A stretch of DNA of 64,000 bases from assembly GCF_002003265.1 (NCBI RefSeq), contig NZ_CP019687.1, positions 682,001 through 746,000 of the forward strand. Reading direction: 5' to 3'. Shown in pieces: positions 9,511 through 19,892 of this stretch. Each line of letters opens with the position of its first letter. Within the stretch, counting starts at the first letter, position 1. The DNA comes from Paenibacillus larvae subsp. larvae (GTDB taxonomy: Bacteria > Bacillota > Bacilli > Paenibacillales > NBRC-103111). The translations under genes were made by a program, and so were the position numbers. A model generated the notes under the pieces. It was not told the origin of the DNA. It ran no database searches and was given only the letters and a program-made list of their open reading frames with translations.

Positions 9511-10257
9511 ATGAAAATAATGAATCCTTTTTTTACTAATCAGCAGGAAGGCGAGACACCAGAAGAGAATAGAAAGAATGCAGCCGTAGAAACGATTCAA
9601 GACTTAGGCCAAACCAGCTTGCCGACTTCACCGGAGAGCAATATATTTTGTATGAACATTATCGGTCAGGTAGAGGGCCACATGGTCCTTCCTCCCCAAA
9701 ATAAGACAACGAAGTATGAGCATATTATCCCCCAGCTTGTTGCAGCAGAACAAAGTACTAAAATTGAAGGAGTGCTCTTTATCCTCAATACCGTTGGCGG
9801 TGATGTGGAGGCAGGACTCGCCATAGCGGAAATGATTGCTACCATGTCCAAACCCACTGTTTCCATAGTTTTAGGGGGAGGGCACAGTATCGGAGTTCCT
9901 ATTGCCGTATCGACTGACTTTACGTTTATAGCTGAAACCGCAACTATGACGATTCATCCTATCCGGTTGACAGGTCTGGTTATTGGGGTTCCTCAAACAT
10001 TTGAATATTTGGATAAAATGCAGGATCGGGTTGTTCGTTTCGTAACCAAGCATTCAAATGTAACCGAAGAGCAATTCAAACATTTGATGTTTAAAACAGG
10101 GGAACTTACAAGAGATATCGGGACTACGGTGATTGGAGCAGATGCGGTCCGTTACGGACTAATCAATGCGGTCGGAGGTATAGGAGAAGCTATGCGGGAG
10201 TTATATCGGCGTATTGATGAGAAAAAAGCCGGAGCGCAAGGAGGGAAATTCTCTTGA
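9511..10257 (+). CDS. tepA: ClpP-like translocation-enhancing protein TepA
   Basis: 248-aa crotonase/ClpP-fold protein. Typical segments are [18 protein letters not shown] and [13 protein letters not shown], the latter at the position of the ClpP nucleophile-serine region. Bacillus TepA was reported to assist protein export and degrade small spore proteins; the cellular role here is inferred. ATG start with AAAGGAG. It overlaps the next small gene by four bases. Confidence 0.88.
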   Translation: MKIMNPFFTNQQEGETPEENRKNAAVETIQDLGQTSLPTSPESNIFCMNIIGQVEGHMVLPPQNKTTKYEHIIPQLVAAEQSTKIEGVLFILNTVGGDVEAGLAIAEMIATMSKPTVSIVLGGGHSIGVPIAVSTDFTFIAETATMTIHPIRLTGLVIGVPQTFEYLDKMQDRVVRFVTKHSNVTEEQFKHLMFKTGELTRDIGTTVIGADAVRYGLINAVGGIGEAMRELYRRIDEKKAGAQGGKFS

Positions 10258-10490
10258 TTTTTTATACTGCGGTGAATCCGGAAGACGTGTTCCGGGATTG
10301 GGATAAGCAGAAACCTGAATACAGAGATGTAAAGATCAATGGTGTAGATATGCAGATAGAGACACTCCCGGAAGGAAAAGCCAAAATCGTCCGCCTGTAC
10401 AGCTGTAATCCGTTAGATTATCTGGATAGCAGCTTGCATCCGGGCACAGTTATTTCCTATATTTCCTTGGACAGGAAGGGTCGGGAATAA
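10254..10490 (+). CDS. YlzJ-like small protein
   Basis: 78-aa acidic protein whose position between tepA and spoIIIE matches ylzJ of Bacillus. TTG start 10254 overlaps the tepA stop (TTGA), with AAGGAGGG at 10239-10246. No signal peptide, membrane segment or catalytic motif is visible, and the function is unknown. Confidence 0.8.
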   Translation: MIFYTAVNPEDVFRDWDKQKPEYRDVKINGVDMQIETLPEGKAKIVRLYSCNPLDYLDSSLHPGTVISYISLDRKGRE

Positions 10491-10551
10491 AAAAGGAAAC
10501 AGGTGTGCGCATTTCTCCTTCCATGGTCCTGTATGCCAGCTCCTGTTCCTG

Positions 10552-10560
10552 TGTTATAAT
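10552..10560 (+). promoter_or_regulatory. Extended -10 promoter upstream of spoIIIE/ftsK
   Basis: TGTTATAAT at 10552-10560 matches the TGnTATAAT extended -10 form, 22 bases before the GTG start. No convincing -35 is seen, which is common for extended -10 promoters. Confidence 0.5.
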
Positions 10561-10582
10561 TACACATTGGGGGTGACGAAAC

Positions 10583-13084
10583 GTGGCCAAAAGGAGAAGA
10601 AGAAGGAAAAAGTCGGTCAGAACCGGACTAATTTATGAATTGTACGGAATTCTGATCCTCATTTTCGCAGTCATCGCATTGGCAAGAGAAGGCCATGTAG
10701 GCCGCTCCTTTAATTATTTGTGCCGTTTTTTTGTGGGAACATGGGATTTTATTATCCCTTTAATCTGTATATACATAGCTCTGCACGTAATGATTAAAAG
10801 AGATTGGCCAAGAACTTGGACAACCAAGAAAACTGGGATTGTTCTTATCATCCTGGGACTTCTTGTGATGAATCACATTCGATTGTTTGCAAACTTGTTT
10901 CCTGACGGAGAGTTTACAGCCGCGGATATATTTAGGTACTCATGGCAGCTTATGGTGCAGGGAATTCAGCCCGAACACGGAAACATACTTACAGACAAAG
11001 TGGGAGGCGGCATGATAGGTGCGGCCGAATATAGTGTACTGTATTTTCTGTTCGATACACTTGGGGCCAAACTTGTGATGTATGCCCTGTTTGCCATCGG
11101 ATTTATTCTAATAACCGGCCTCTCATATGTGGACGCCGGGAAAAAAGTACGCATCGGATCTACAGCCTTTTTTGAAAAACTGACTGCCCGTTTTCGGACA
11201 AGCAGGAAAAACCGCTTGGTTCGCAAGGCGGCGGAGCGTTCCGAACGTAAAGTAAAAGCAGGCCGCAGAGCCGTTGAAGCTGACGAACCTGAAGCACAAT
11301 TCTATGAGGATTACGAAGAAGAATTACCATCAAAGAAAAGGAAAAAACCGGTATTCCTGGAGCTTTTCCAGCCAAAACAAGCAGCTCAAGACCATATAGA
11401 GGAAGAGGACACGGATTGGATAGAAGCGCATGAAGAAGCGGAAGAAATAACAGTTTATCAGGCCGGACAGAATGAAATCCCTACAGAACCGGTCATTACA
11501 GATTTTCTGGATCACCCTGATATAAATACTAAAACGGCATCAGGGCAATCCGCCCAATCCGTCCAATCCGTCCAATCACAGCCGATCTCCCATGAGCATC
11601 AGGCCATGAGGGAAGAGGAGGCCGGAGCGCTTGAAGCGGACATTCCGGCCTCACAGGTAAAGCCGTATGTGCTCCCGCCATTTTCCTTATTGTCACAACC
11701 TGCTTCAAATAAAAACGGGGAAGGCACTGATCATAAAGCTAATGCTCGTAAACTTGAAGCTACCATGGAAAGTTTTGGAGTAAGAGCTAAAGTGCTTGCT
11801 GTTGTCAGAGGGCCTGCGGTTACCCGATACGAGATCCAGCCGGATGTAGGGGTGAAGGTTAGCCGTGTTGTGGGTTTGACAGATGACATTGCCCTTGCCC
11901 TTGCTGCCAAAGATATCCGTATGGAGGCTCCAATACCCGGAAAATCAGCCATAGGGATTGAAGTTCCTAATTCAGAAGTTTCTGTGGTGACAATGAGAGA
12001 AGTAATGGAAACCTCTGCTTTTCAATCATCAGCCTCGAAGCTTTCTATTACGCTCGGAAGGGATATTTCCGGTCAGCCTATTGTCGGAAATCTTGCCAAG
12101 ATGCCGCATTTACTGGTTGCCGGAGCAACAGGATCGGGCAAATCGGTTTGTATTAACGGGATTATTACAAGCATTTTGTACAAAGCAAAGCCGAACGAAG
12201 TAAAGTTTATGATGATTGATCCCAAAATGGTAGAACTCAACGTATATAATGGCATTCCCCATCTTCTTGCCCCGGTGGTCACGGATCCGCGAAGAGCATC
12301 ACTGGCCCTGAAGAAAATTGTCAGTGAAATGGAACGGCGTTATGAATTATTCTCAAAAAGCGGGACCAGAAATATTGAGGGCTACAATGCCATGCTGAAT
12401 GAGAACGGAACGGAAGCTCCCCTGCCGTACTATGTAGTGATTGTAGATGAACTTGCAGACCTGATGATGGTTGCGGCGAATGACGTGGAGGATGCGATAT
12501 GCCGTCTGGCCCAAATGGCCAGGGCTGCAGGGATTCACTTGATTATCGCTACTCAAAGGCCCTCTGTTGATGTCATCACCGGCGTTATCAAAGCTAACAT
12601 TCCTTCGCGTATTGCTTTTGGCGTATCTTCCCAGGTGGACTCCCGTACCATCCTGGATATGGTAGGAGCGGAAAAGCTTCTTGGACGGGGAGATATGCTT
12701 TATTTGCCCGTTGGTGCATCTAAACCGATCCGTGTTCAGGGGGCATTTTTGTCCGATCAGGAGGTTGAAGCAGTCGTTCGTTACTGCAGGGACCAGCAGC
12801 AAGCCAATTATCAGGAGGAAATGGTACCTGAGGTAGAAGAACAATCAGATACCCATGAGGAATTTGAGGACGAGCTGTATGACCAGGCTGTACAAATTGT
12901 ACTGGAAGGAGGCCAGGCTTCGGTCTCTCTTCTTCAGCGCAGAATGCGGATTGGATATACTCGGGCGGCAAGACTGATTGACGCTATGGAAGCAAAAGGT
13001 ATCATCGGTCCTTATGAGGGAAGCAAGCCGCGTGAGGTACTTATTTCATTGGAACAATACCAGCAAAACCGTATTTCCTCTTAA
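10583..13084 (+). CDS. spoIIIE: DNA translocase FtsK/SpoIIIE
   Basis: 833-aa ATP-driven DNA pump of the division/sporulation septum. A basic N terminus (KRRRRRKK) precedes about four membrane segments in residues 20-185. A long charged linker rich in Glu, Gln and Ser follows (about 200-380, with repeated AQSVQSVQS). The motor domain has Walker [10 protein letters not shown] and Walker [13 protein letters not shown]. The C-terminal gamma winged helix ([19 protein letters not shown]) reads KOPS/SRS sequences. At this locus the Bacillus gene is spoIIIE, which pumps the chromosome into the forespore. GTG start with GGGGGTG. Confidence 0.93.
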   Translation: MAKRRRRRKKSVRTGLIYELYGILILIFAVIALAREGHVGRSFNYLCRFFVGTWDFIIPLICIYIALHVMIKRDWPRTWTTKKTGIVLIILGLLVMNHIRLFANLFPDGEFTAADIFRYSWQLMVQGIQPEHGNILTDKVGGGMIGAAEYSVLYFLFDTLGAKLVMYALFAIGFILITGLSYVDAGKKVRIGSTAFFEKLTARFRTSRKNRLVRKAAERSERKVKAGRRAVEADEPEAQFYEDYEEELPSKKRKKPVFLELFQPKQAAQDHIEEEDTDWIEAHEEAEEITVYQAGQNEIPTEPVITDFLDHPDINTKTASGQSAQSVQSVQSQPISHEHQAMREEEAGALEADIPASQVKPYVLPPFSLLSQPASNKNGEGTDHKANARKLEATMESFGVRAKVLAVVRGPAVTRYEIQPDVGVKVSRVVGLTDDIALALAAKDIRMEAPIPGKSAIGIEVPNSEVSVVTMREVMETSAFQSSASKLSITLGRDISGQPIVGNLAKMPHLLVAGATGSGKSVCINGIITSILYKAKPNEVKFMMIDPKMVELNVYNGIPHLLAPVVTDPRRASLALKKIVSEMERRYELFSKSGTRNIEGYNAMLNENGTEAPLPYYVVIVDELADLMMVAANDVEDAICRLAQMARAAGIHLIIATQRPSVDVITGVIKANIPSRIAFGVSSQVDSRTILDMVGAEKLLGRGDMLYLPVGASKPIRVQGAFLSDQEVEAVVRYCRDQQQANYQEEMVPEVEEQSDTHEEFEDELYDQAVQIVLEGGQASVSLLQRRMRIGYTRAARLIDAMEAKGIIGPYEGSKPREVLISLEQYQQNRISS

Positions 13085-13138
13085 AAGTTGTATGATGAAA
13101 TTGATTCTATTGAGAATATCTTTTGTCTATATGCAAAG

Positions 13139-13170
13139 CGGCACATCCCAATAATGGGGGTGCCGTTTTT
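13139..13170 (+). terminator. Intrinsic terminator after spoIIIE
   Basis: CGGCAC / GTGCCG stem (13139-13144 with 13160-13165), an inner CCCA/TGGG pairing, and TTTTT. The open frame that could be drawn over 13088-13285 is not supported. Confidence 0.8.
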
Positions 13171-13256
13171 GAATACCAGCAAATTGCTTGCATTTTCCAT
13201 TCATACAACTATTCGTAGTCCAATTCGTCTTAAGACAGCCCATTCGCTAATCGTGG

Positions 13257-13287
13257 TGCATAGAAGTTTTCATCCTTTCTCATAATA
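13257..13287 (+). promoter_or_regulatory. Candidate forespore (SigG/SigF) promoter of sleB-like gene
   Basis: TGCATA (13257-13262), an 18-base spacer, then CATAATA (13281-13287), close to the SigG/SigF consensus TGAATA-17/18-CATACTA. Spore cortex hydrolases of the SleB type are forespore products in Bacillus, which supports the assignment. Confidence 0.55.
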
Positions 13288-13332
13288 AGCAATAAAAGGC
13301 TGCCACTACAAAAGAAAGGTTGATTAACTACT

Positions 13333-14133
13333 ATGAATAAACGGCTGATACTGATCACAGTTTGTGTGGTATTCGCACTTTTTGTTGCATTCCAATTCAA
13401 ACAGCATACCGGACAAACAGAGGAGACTTTTAGTAAAAATCTGGTCAAATACGGGACGAAAGGTTCCGACGTTTATGAGCTTCAAGGCCGTATGAAATTT
13501 TTGGGATTCTATAAAGGAAAAGTGGATGGAGATTTTGGCTATCAAACTTTGCAAAGTGTGAAATGTTTCCAAGGTGAATTTGGATTGCAGGTGGATGGGT
13601 TAGTAGGACCTAAAACGAAATTGAAGTTATGGGAAGCTACCAAACAATATAAGCCTACTGCTGAGGAATTACCTCCGACTGCAAAGAAAGAAAAGGTTGG
13701 TCCAGGAGCAGGAGCTGGTGCAGGTGCTGCCAAGCCGGATACAAGTACGAAGCTCACCCCATCCAATCATAAAGGCTTTTCTGAGCAGGATCTTAACTTG
13801 ATGGCAAATGCGGTTTACGGAGAATCAAGAGGGGAACCTTATATCGGGCAGGTTGCAGTTGCCGCAGTTATCCTTAACAGGGTGGATTCGCCAAGCTTCC
13901 CTAACACCATTTCGGGTGTGATTTTCCAACCAGGAGCCTTCACGGCTGTAGCAGACGGCCAAATCTGGCTAGTGCCCAACGAGACTGCAAAGAAGGCGGT
14001 ACGGGATGCACTGAACGGTATGGACCCGTCTGGAGGATGTACTTATTACTTTAACCCGGAAACGGCAACATCCAAATGGATCTGGTCCAGACCCCAGGTA
14101 AAACAAATCGGAAAGCATATCTTCTGTAAATAA
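13333..14133 (+). CDS. sleB: Spore cortex-lytic enzyme, SleB type
   Basis: 266 aa. Residues 5-20 form an N-terminal membrane/signal segment. A peptidoglycan-binding domain 1 (YGTKGSDVYELQGRMKFLG ... VDGLVGPKTK) covers about 35-95, then a Pro/Ala/Gly linker containing AGAGAGA. The SleB/CwlJ hydrolase_2 domain covers about 150-266 (LMANAVYGESRGEPYIGQV, with the catalytic Glu in GESRGE). Such enzymes are lytic transglycosylases that degrade muramic-lactam cortex on germination. It is not accompanied by a ypeB partner here. The size is slightly below typical SleB (about 300 aa). Confidence 0.88.
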   Translation: MNKRLILITVCVVFALFVAFQFKQHTGQTEETFSKNLVKYGTKGSDVYELQGRMKFLGFYKGKVDGDFGYQTLQSVKCFQGEFGLQVDGLVGPKTKLKLWEATKQYKPTAEELPPTAKKEKVGPGAGAGAGAAKPDTSTKLTPSNHKGFSEQDLNLMANAVYGESRGEPYIGQVAVAAVILNRVDSPSFPNTISGVIFQPGAFTAVADGQIWLVPNETAKKAVRDALNGMDPSGGCTYYFNPETATSKWIWSRPQVKQIGKHIFCK

Positions 14134-14299
14134 TACATTTCGCCAGCAGAGGAACAACCACTCCGGTTGCTTCCTCTCTTTATATATGAATATAATGGAA
14201 TTAAATCAATTAGCTAATACCCGAGTGTTTTGGATTAATCATTTAAACAATTCGGACGGCAATTCGTCCAAATAAGAATTGGTGAAGGGAGCATGATTC

Positions 14300-15586
14300 T
14301 TGAAGCAAATTGAATTTGAACGCGGCATAGCAGGAGGGGTTCGTCTTCATGTACTGCCCACTGACCAGTTTAAAACATTCAGTATTTCCGTCTATATGGG
14401 ACGCCTGCTTGCGGAAAGCACTGTAACACCTACCGCTTTAATGCCATTTGTACTCCGAAGGGGAACCGGGCGGTTGCCCGAGACCCGTCTGTTTCGGGAA
14501 AAACTGGATGAAATGTATGGCGCGGGATTCGGTTTCGATATTTATAAGCGGGGCGATTATCAAATTGTACAGTTCCGAATGGATATCATTCAGGATAGTT
14601 TCGTGGAATCAAGAGAATCCCTTTTGGAGCAAGCTATAGCCTTTTTAGGGGATACCATCACCAATCCCTTAAAGGAACAAGGTGGTTTCCGTGAAAAGTA
14701 TGTGGATGCCGAGAAAGAGACCCTTCGCAAAAAACTGGAGTCTATTGTTAACGATAAAATCCGTTACGCCAGTGAACGCTGTTTAGAAGAAATGTGCGAA
14801 GGAGAACCGTATCGGCTGCATCCTTTGGGAAGAACCCAGGACCTGGATAAAATATCACCGCAAAGTCTATATGAGCAATACGAATCCTGGCTGAGTGAAG
14901 CTCCCGTTGATATTTATGTAACGGGAAATACTTCTCTGAAGGAAGTTGAAAAGCTGGCAAGGAAATTTTTCCGGTTCAAGCCTAATACTCCCCAAACCTA
15001 TAATCGTCCAAAGCTGTTCCAAAAACAGGAACCGGCCAAAACAGTGATTGAACGGCTTGATGTAAATCAGGGGAAATTGAACATGGGTCTTCGTATACCC
15101 GTTACATACAGTGATGACCAGTATCCGGCCGCATTAATGTATAACGGTATTTTGGGGGGATATCCACATTCCAAGCTCTTTACCAATGTACGCGAGAAAG
15201 CGAGTCTTGCTTATTATGCAGCGTCCAGGTTTGACGGGCATAAAGGAATCCTTATCATCCAATCCGGAATCGAAATAGGCAATTTTGATAAAGCGGTGAG
15301 AATTATTAAGGAACAACTCGAAATTATGAAGCAGGGAAATATTCATGATACCGAACTTCTTCAGACCAAAGCCATGATTGCCAATCAGCTGCGGGAGATG
15401 CAGGATTCGGCATTTGACATAGTGGCCTTTGATTTTAATGCCGTATTATCTGGAAAAGAACGTTCCGTAAGCGAACTGATCAATTCGATTGAAGATATTC
15501 AAATCGCGGATATCAGGGCTGTCGCGGAGGAAGTGCAGCTGGATACGATCTATTTTCTGCGTGACCGGAAAGGAGACCAGGCATGA
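14300..15586 (+). CDS. ymfF: M16-family peptidase homologue, zinc motif missing (YmfF type)
   Basis: 428-aa protein with the two-domain M16 fold. It lacks the HxxEH motif: the corresponding segment reads PFVLRRGTGRLPE. It is therefore probably the non-catalytic partner of the next gene, in the way M16 heterodimers pair an inactive and an active subunit. The C-terminal repeat retains REKASLAYYAASR. TTG start with GAAGGGA. Stop overlaps the next start (ATGA). The function of the ymfFH pair in Bacillus is not established. Confidence 0.85.
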   Translation: MKQIEFERGIAGGVRLHVLPTDQFKTFSISVYMGRLLAESTVTPTALMPFVLRRGTGRLPETRLFREKLDEMYGAGFGFDIYKRGDYQIVQFRMDIIQDSFVESRESLLEQAIAFLGDTITNPLKEQGGFREKYVDAEKETLRKKLESIVNDKIRYASERCLEEMCEGEPYRLHPLGRTQDLDKISPQSLYEQYESWLSEAPVDIYVTGNTSLKEVEKLARKFFRFKPNTPQTYNRPKLFQKQEPAKTVIERLDVNQGKLNMGLRIPVTYSDDQYPAALMYNGILGGYPHSKLFTNVREKASLAYYAASRFDGHKGILIIQSGIEIGNFDKAVRIIKEQLEIMKQGNIHDTELLQTKAMIANQLREMQDSAFDIVAFDFNAVLSGKERSVSELINSIEDIQIADIRAVAEEVQLDTIYFLRDRKGDQA

Positions 15587-16869
15587 AACAAATCCCATAC
15601 CCTCATTTACAAGAAACCTTGTATACGGAAAAGATGCCGGGAGGGCTTCAGGTCTTTATCCTCCCCAAAGCGGGCTTCAAAAAAACCTATGCCACGTTTA
15701 CCACCCGGTACGGGTCTGTTGATAATCATTTTCAGGTTGAGGGCAGGGAAGAGATCCGGGTTCCCGATGGAATTGCCCACTTCCTGGAGCATAAAATGTT
15801 TGAAGAGCCGACAGGGGACATTTTTTCTAATTTTGCTAATAAGGGAGCGTCTGCCAATGCTTTTACAAGCTTTGACCGGACAACATATCTATTTACCGCG
15901 ACTGAACACATTGAAGATAATCTGACAACGCTGATTGATTTTGTTCAGCATCCTTATTTTACCGACGAGAACGTGGAAAAAGAAAAAGGAATTATTGGGC
16001 AAGAAATCCAAATGTACCGCGATAATCCGGATTGGAGATCTTATTACGGCCTGATTGAAGCTATGTACAGCAAACATCCCATACGCATTGATATCGCGGG
16101 AACCGTCGAATCTATTTCGAAAATAACGAAAGGGACACTGTATGAATGCTATAACACGTTTTACCATCCAAGCAACATGATTCTCTTTGTAGTGGGCGGA
16201 ATCAATCCGGAAAGCATCATGGAGCTTATTCGCAGTAATCAAGCGGCCAAAACATTTGAACCCCAAGGCATGATCCGCCGTTATTTTGAGCAGGAACCTT
16301 ATGAAATACAAGAGAAAAAAAGGGTAATAGTTCTTCCTGTTTCTCTTCCAAAATGTTTATTTGGCATCAAGGAGATGGCCCCCGGAGTAAAGGGCAGGGA
16401 ACTGCTTGTCCAAGAACTAACCACCAAGCTTGTGCTTGATTATTTGTTTAGCTCAAGCTCTGATCTATACCAGCAGCTATATGATGAAGGCCTGATTTCC
16501 GATTCCTTCGGGTACGAGTATAATTCTACCGCTGAATATGCATTCTCCATGGTGGGTGGAGATACCAGGGATCCGGGAAAGCTTCTTGATCGGATTAAAG
16601 AAGAAGTAAATAAGGTGATTGAAAAAGGGCTTGATGAGAAAATATTTGAGCGGACAAGAAAAAAGAAAATCGGCAATTTCCTTCGGATGCTGAATTCACC
16701 TGAGGCCATAGCCAATGAGTTTACGAAGTACCGGATGAAACAAATCGATCTGTTTGATTTTTTAGAAGTCTACAAGCAGATTTCCCTGCAGCAGGCGACA
16801 CAGCGTTTACGTGAACATTTCAACTGGGACCAGATGGCTATATCTATAGTACGGAGTGATATCCTTTGA
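15583..16869 (+). CDS. ymfH: M16-family zinc protease (YmfH type)
   Basis: 428-aa M16 peptidase with an intact zinc motif HFLEH (in GIAHFLEHKMFE) and a downstream glutamate in EKGIIGQEIQM. It is coupled to the upstream inactive M16 gene by a four-base overlap and to the SDR gene downstream by one to four bases. The pair probably forms one clamshell protease; the substrate is unknown. Confidence 0.87.
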   Translation: MKQIPYPHLQETLYTEKMPGGLQVFILPKAGFKKTYATFTTRYGSVDNHFQVEGREEIRVPDGIAHFLEHKMFEEPTGDIFSNFANKGASANAFTSFDRTTYLFTATEHIEDNLTTLIDFVQHPYFTDENVEKEKGIIGQEIQMYRDNPDWRSYYGLIEAMYSKHPIRIDIAGTVESISKITKGTLYECYNTFYHPSNMILFVVGGINPESIMELIRSNQAAKTFEPQGMIRRYFEQEPYEIQEKKRVIVLPVSLPKCLFGIKEMAPGVKGRELLVQELTTKLVLDYLFSSSSDLYQQLYDEGLISDSFGYEYNSTAEYAFSMVGGDTRDPGKLLDRIKEEVNKVIEKGLDEKIFERTRKKKIGNFLRMLNSPEAIANEFTKYRMKQIDLFDFLEVYKQISLQQATQRLREHFNWDQMAISIVRSDIL

Positions 16870-17621
16870 TGGAAGAACGCTCTTTTCCTAAGCAAACGGT
16901 TCTGATTACAGGAGGCAGCAGGGGTATTGGGGCAGCAATAGCACGCCGGTTTGCATCAATTGGTTTGAATGTGGTGATTCATTATCGGCATTCCCATGAA
17001 GCGGCCAATCAGGTAGCCCGTGATTGCATGGAAGCAGGCGCCAATGTAATGACAGTAACAGCTGATCTCAGAGACAAGCAACAGATCGAATCCATGAAGA
17101 ATAAGCTCAGTGTCCACGGATTCTTTCCGGATATTCTCGTAAACAATGCTGGAATTGCCCATTACGGATTATTTACCAACATTACGGAAGAGGAATGGGA
17201 CAAAGTGATGGACGTAAATCTTAAAGGTACCTTTTTGTGTACTCAATCCTTCCTGCCTTCCATGATCAGCCGCAAATATGGCCGTATCATCAATGTCTCA
17301 TCCATCTGGGGGATTACAGGGGCTTCTTGTGAAGTGCTTTACTCCGCAACCAAAGGGGGCATAAATACTTTTACCAAAGCATTGGCCAAGGAGCTTGCCC
17401 CTTCGGGAATTACAGTAAATGCTGTCGCACCCGGAGCAGTGGATACGGACATGATGGGCGGATTTAGAAGTGAGGAAAAAATGGAAATCGAACAAGAGAT
17501 TCCAATAGGGCGTTTGGGTTACCCGGATGAAGTGGCATCTCTGGTTTATTTTCTAGCACTGCCGGAATCCGGATATATAACCGGACAAATCATAAGTCCA
17601 AATGGCGGCTGGTTAACCTAA
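16869..17621 (+). CDS. ymfI: SDR family oxidoreductase (YmfI/FabG-like)
   Basis: 250-aa classical short-chain dehydrogenase: TGGSRGIG cofactor loop, NNAG motif, catalytic serine in NVSSIWG, and YSATK holding the Tyr and Lys. It resembles 3-oxoacyl-ACP reductases, but the substrate is not shown by sequence. ATG 16869 is chosen; a TTG three bases earlier is an alternative. It completes the ymfFHI operon. Confidence 0.88.
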   Translation: MEERSFPKQTVLITGGSRGIGAAIARRFASIGLNVVIHYRHSHEAANQVARDCMEAGANVMTVTADLRDKQQIESMKNKLSVHGFFPDILVNNAGIAHYGLFTNITEEEWDKVMDVNLKGTFLCTQSFLPSMISRKYGRIINVSSIWGITGASCEVLYSATKGGINTFTKALAKELAPSGITVNAVAPGAVDTDMMGGFRSEEKMEIEQEIPIGRLGYPDEVASLVYFLALPESGYITGQIISPNGGWLT

Positions 17622-17702
17622 AACCGTTACTTATAACGACTAAAGGCGAGGTCTGCCGTATTTTGGCCCCCGGCTGAGGCGCATATTTGCTTTCTTCGTT
17701 GC

Positions 17703-17728
17703 AGAAAGTAAAGCTGTAATTACTTTCT
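17703..17728. repeat. Short inverted repeat upstream of ymfJ
   Basis: AGAAAGTA (17703-17710) and TACTTTCT (17721-17728) form a perfect 8-bp dyad with a 10-base spacer, about 27 bases before the ymfJ start. It could be an operator or an mRNA hairpin; nothing further supports either. Confidence 0.35.
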
Positions 17729-17754
17729 ACAAATACGAAAGGAGGCTACCCCGG

Positions 17755-18006
17755 ATGGCTACGGTACTGACTGTATTCGATAAATGGAAAGAATTTCTGG
17801 CGGAGCGTGTAAATGCGGCAGAAAAGTCGGGCATGAACGAAGAAACCATTTCCAAGCTTGCCTTCCAAATCGGTGAATTCTTAGCCGATAAAGTCGACCC
17901 CAAAAATAAAGAGGAGCGTTTGCTTAAAGAATTATGGGATGTTGGTAATGAGGACGAAAAACGTGTATTGGCCCGCTTAATGGTGAAACTTGTAGACAAA
18001 TCTTAA
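17755..18006 (+). CDS. ymfJ: DUF3243 protein (YmfJ)
   Basis: 83-aa, helical, charged protein with the DUF3243 pattern (FDKWKEFLAERV ... GEFLADKVDP). A strong AAAGGAGGCT site precedes the ATG. It lies in the Bacillus-like ymfI-ymfJ-ymfK order. Function unknown. Confidence 0.85.
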   Translation: MATVLTVFDKWKEFLAERVNAAEKSGMNEETISKLAFQIGEFLADKVDPKNKEERLLKELWDVGNEDEKRVLARLMVKLVDKS

Positions 18007-18025
18007 AACATGGTACAATCAAATC

Positions 18026-18047
18026 AGCCTCCTTATGGAGGCTTTTC
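18026..18047 (+). terminator. Terminator-like hairpin after ymfJ
   Basis: AGCCTCC TTAT GGAGGCT followed by a short T run, 20 bases after the stop. Confidence 0.65.
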
Positions 18048-18109
18048 CATGTTTCTTAAATATGTACTCGGACTCACTATGTTTGCTAGAAATGAAAGGA
18101 TACTAGAAA

Positions 18110-18973
18110 ATGAAAAGCAGCAGAAAAAGCGCCAAAGCCGCTCTCATCAGTGTTTGTCTGCTTGTGCTTGCCGGGTGCGGCAACCGTGGATTGCCCGAAA
18201 TCAAGCCTGAAGTGATGGCAAATAAACATGCTGTTTATTTGGTGACAAGCGGCAAAATAAAGGAAGATCAAACAAAAATAAGTGAAGTGCTTGAGCGATG
18301 GCATCAGGATAATCAGCTTGTGTTCAATTGGAAACAGAATGCGGACAGCTGGAGTGATGAAATTGCTAAAGAAATCGAGGCCAAACCTTATGATTACGTT
18401 TATGTTATGGGTGATTCATTATTGGATGGAGCCGCTAAGCAGGCGGAGGCTGTTAAGAAAACGAAATTCATTCTTCTTCAAAACAAACCGAATGGCAGCC
18501 TGACTAATGCTGTACCGGAAAAAGCAGATAATGTGCAGATCGTCGAAATGAACCAGCAAAACATTGACAATCAAATGGAGAGTTGGGTAAAACTACATAA
18601 TAAGCTTGGGGATTCCATTATTTGGCTTACGGTAAAAGATAAGCCGATACCAAAAGAATGGAATATTTCAAATGAGAGCGATCGTGTAGTATACTTGGAT
18701 ACGGACGATAAATGGCTCGATAGGGTCAAACAGCAGGTAACCAAATATCGGCCTAATTGGGTTGTACTGTATGCGGGTGCGGATGAAACTAAAAGCTCCA
18801 AGCTAAAAGCACTGAATCTACCATTAATCGATACGAGTTCTTCCTTTTCCGCTGAAATGAAATGGGATGCGGTTCTAGACAACCAGTTAGGAAAAATGAA
18901 CCAGGAGTTCCGTCCAGGCATACAATCGTATACGGAACAGGAGTTTTCCCAATTAAAATTTGATAAGAATTAA
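18110..18973 (+). CDS. Lipoprotein, substrate-binding-protein-like fold
   Basis: 287-aa predicted lipoprotein: positive N terminus, hydrophobic core and lipobox LAGC (Cys at about residue 23). The body alternates strand/helix blocks (VYLVTSG..., YDYVYVMGDSLLDGA, RPNWVVLYAGADE) like basic-membrane-protein/periplasmic-binding folds, but no transporter genes adjoin it. It is not part of the Bacillus ymf order, so it is an insertion between ymfJ and ymfK. Ligand unknown. Confidence 0.75.
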   Translation: MKSSRKSAKAALISVCLLVLAGCGNRGLPEIKPEVMANKHAVYLVTSGKIKEDQTKISEVLERWHQDNQLVFNWKQNADSWSDEIAKEIEAKPYDYVYVMGDSLLDGAAKQAEAVKKTKFILLQNKPNGSLTNAVPEKADNVQIVEMNQQNIDNQMESWVKLHNKLGDSIIWLTVKDKPIPKEWNISNESDRVVYLDTDDKWLDRVKQQVTKYRPNWVVLYAGADETKSSKLKALNLPLIDTSSSFSAEMKWDAVLDNQLGKMNQEFRPGIQSYTEQEFSQLKFDKN

Positions 18974-19075
18974 AAGATATTGGGAGGACTTTGGATCATT
19001 TTGTAGAACTAGTGTGGGTGTTTTGGAATATAACATAGGAGAATGACAGCATCTTGGACGAAGAGGGTGATCGTA

Positions 19076-19840
19076 ATGGAAGTAAAACAGTGGTATATGG
19101 AATACAGAATCCATAAAAACCGTCCGGGTTTGCTGGGAGATATCGCTTCTCTTATGGGAATGCTCGATATAAACATTGTGACCATCAATGGGGTTGAAGA
19201 CCGGACGCGCGGCATGCTTTTGCAAACCAACGATGATGAAAAAATCGAATTAATGGGTAAAATGCTGAAAAAAGTGGATAATATTACTATCACTGCCTTG
19301 AGGGCACCTAAGCTTGTTGATATACTGGCAGTACGGCATGGAAGATACATAGACAGGGATTCCGATGACCGCAAGACTTTTCGTTTTACCAGAGAAGAAC
19401 TTGGACTGCTTGTTGACTTTCTCGGGGAAGTGTTCAAGCGGGAAGGCAACCAGATAATAGGCCTTCGGGGAATGCCCCGGGTTGGAAAAACAGAATCCAT
19501 CATTGCAGGCAGTGTATGTTCCAATAAGCGCTGGACGTTTGTTTCGTCTACTTTGCTTCGCCAAACCGTGCGCAGTCAGCTTTCTGAAGATGAGATGTCT
19601 TCCAATAATGTGTTTATTATAGATGGAATTGTCTCGACACTTCGTTCCAACGAGAAGCATTTCAGCCTGCTGCAGGAGATTATGGCAATGCCTGCGACCA
19701 AAGTAATTGAGCATCCGGATATTTTTGTGAAGGAGTCGCATTACACATACGATGATTTTACCTATATTATTGAACTCAGAAACAATCCGGATGAGGAGAT
19801 CAATTACGATAGTTTCACTTATAATGTGGAGCCATTTTAA
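19076..19840 (+). CDS. ymfK: DUF3388 protein with N-terminal ACT-like domain (YmfK)
   Basis: 254 aa. The N terminus (RPGLLGDIASLMGMLDINIV) has the look of an ACT regulatory domain; the remainder matches YmfK-type proteins by position and contains RGMPRVGKTESIIAG, a P-loop-like stretch (GMPRVGKT). The open frame extends back to 19043, but that ATG has its AGGAG only two bases away, so ATG 19076 is preferred. Function not established. Confidence 0.83.
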   Translation: MEVKQWYMEYRIHKNRPGLLGDIASLMGMLDINIVTINGVEDRTRGMLLQTNDDEKIELMGKMLKKVDNITITALRAPKLVDILAVRHGRYIDRDSDDRKTFRFTREELGLLVDFLGEVFKREGNQIIGLRGMPRVGKTESIIAGSVCSNKRWTFVSSTLLRQTVRSQLSEDEMSSNNVFIIDGIVSTLRSNEKHFSLLQEIMAMPATKVIEHPDIFVKESHYTYDDFTYIIELRNNPDEEINYDSFTYNVEPF

Positions 19841-19892
19841 CTCCGAATTATGATGACAAGCTACTTAGGAATTACTAAACGGAGGTGATGAC

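Noticed and set aside
11521..11580. Possible CRISPR-like or tandem repeat in spoIIIE
   Set aside because: The repeated CAATCCGTC units are short codon repeats in the Gln/Ser linker of the protein; no array is present anywhere in the window.
13088..13285. 65-aa protein after spoIIIE
   Set aside because: The frame contains the spoIIIE terminator and the forespore promoter of the next gene and shows no ribosome site.
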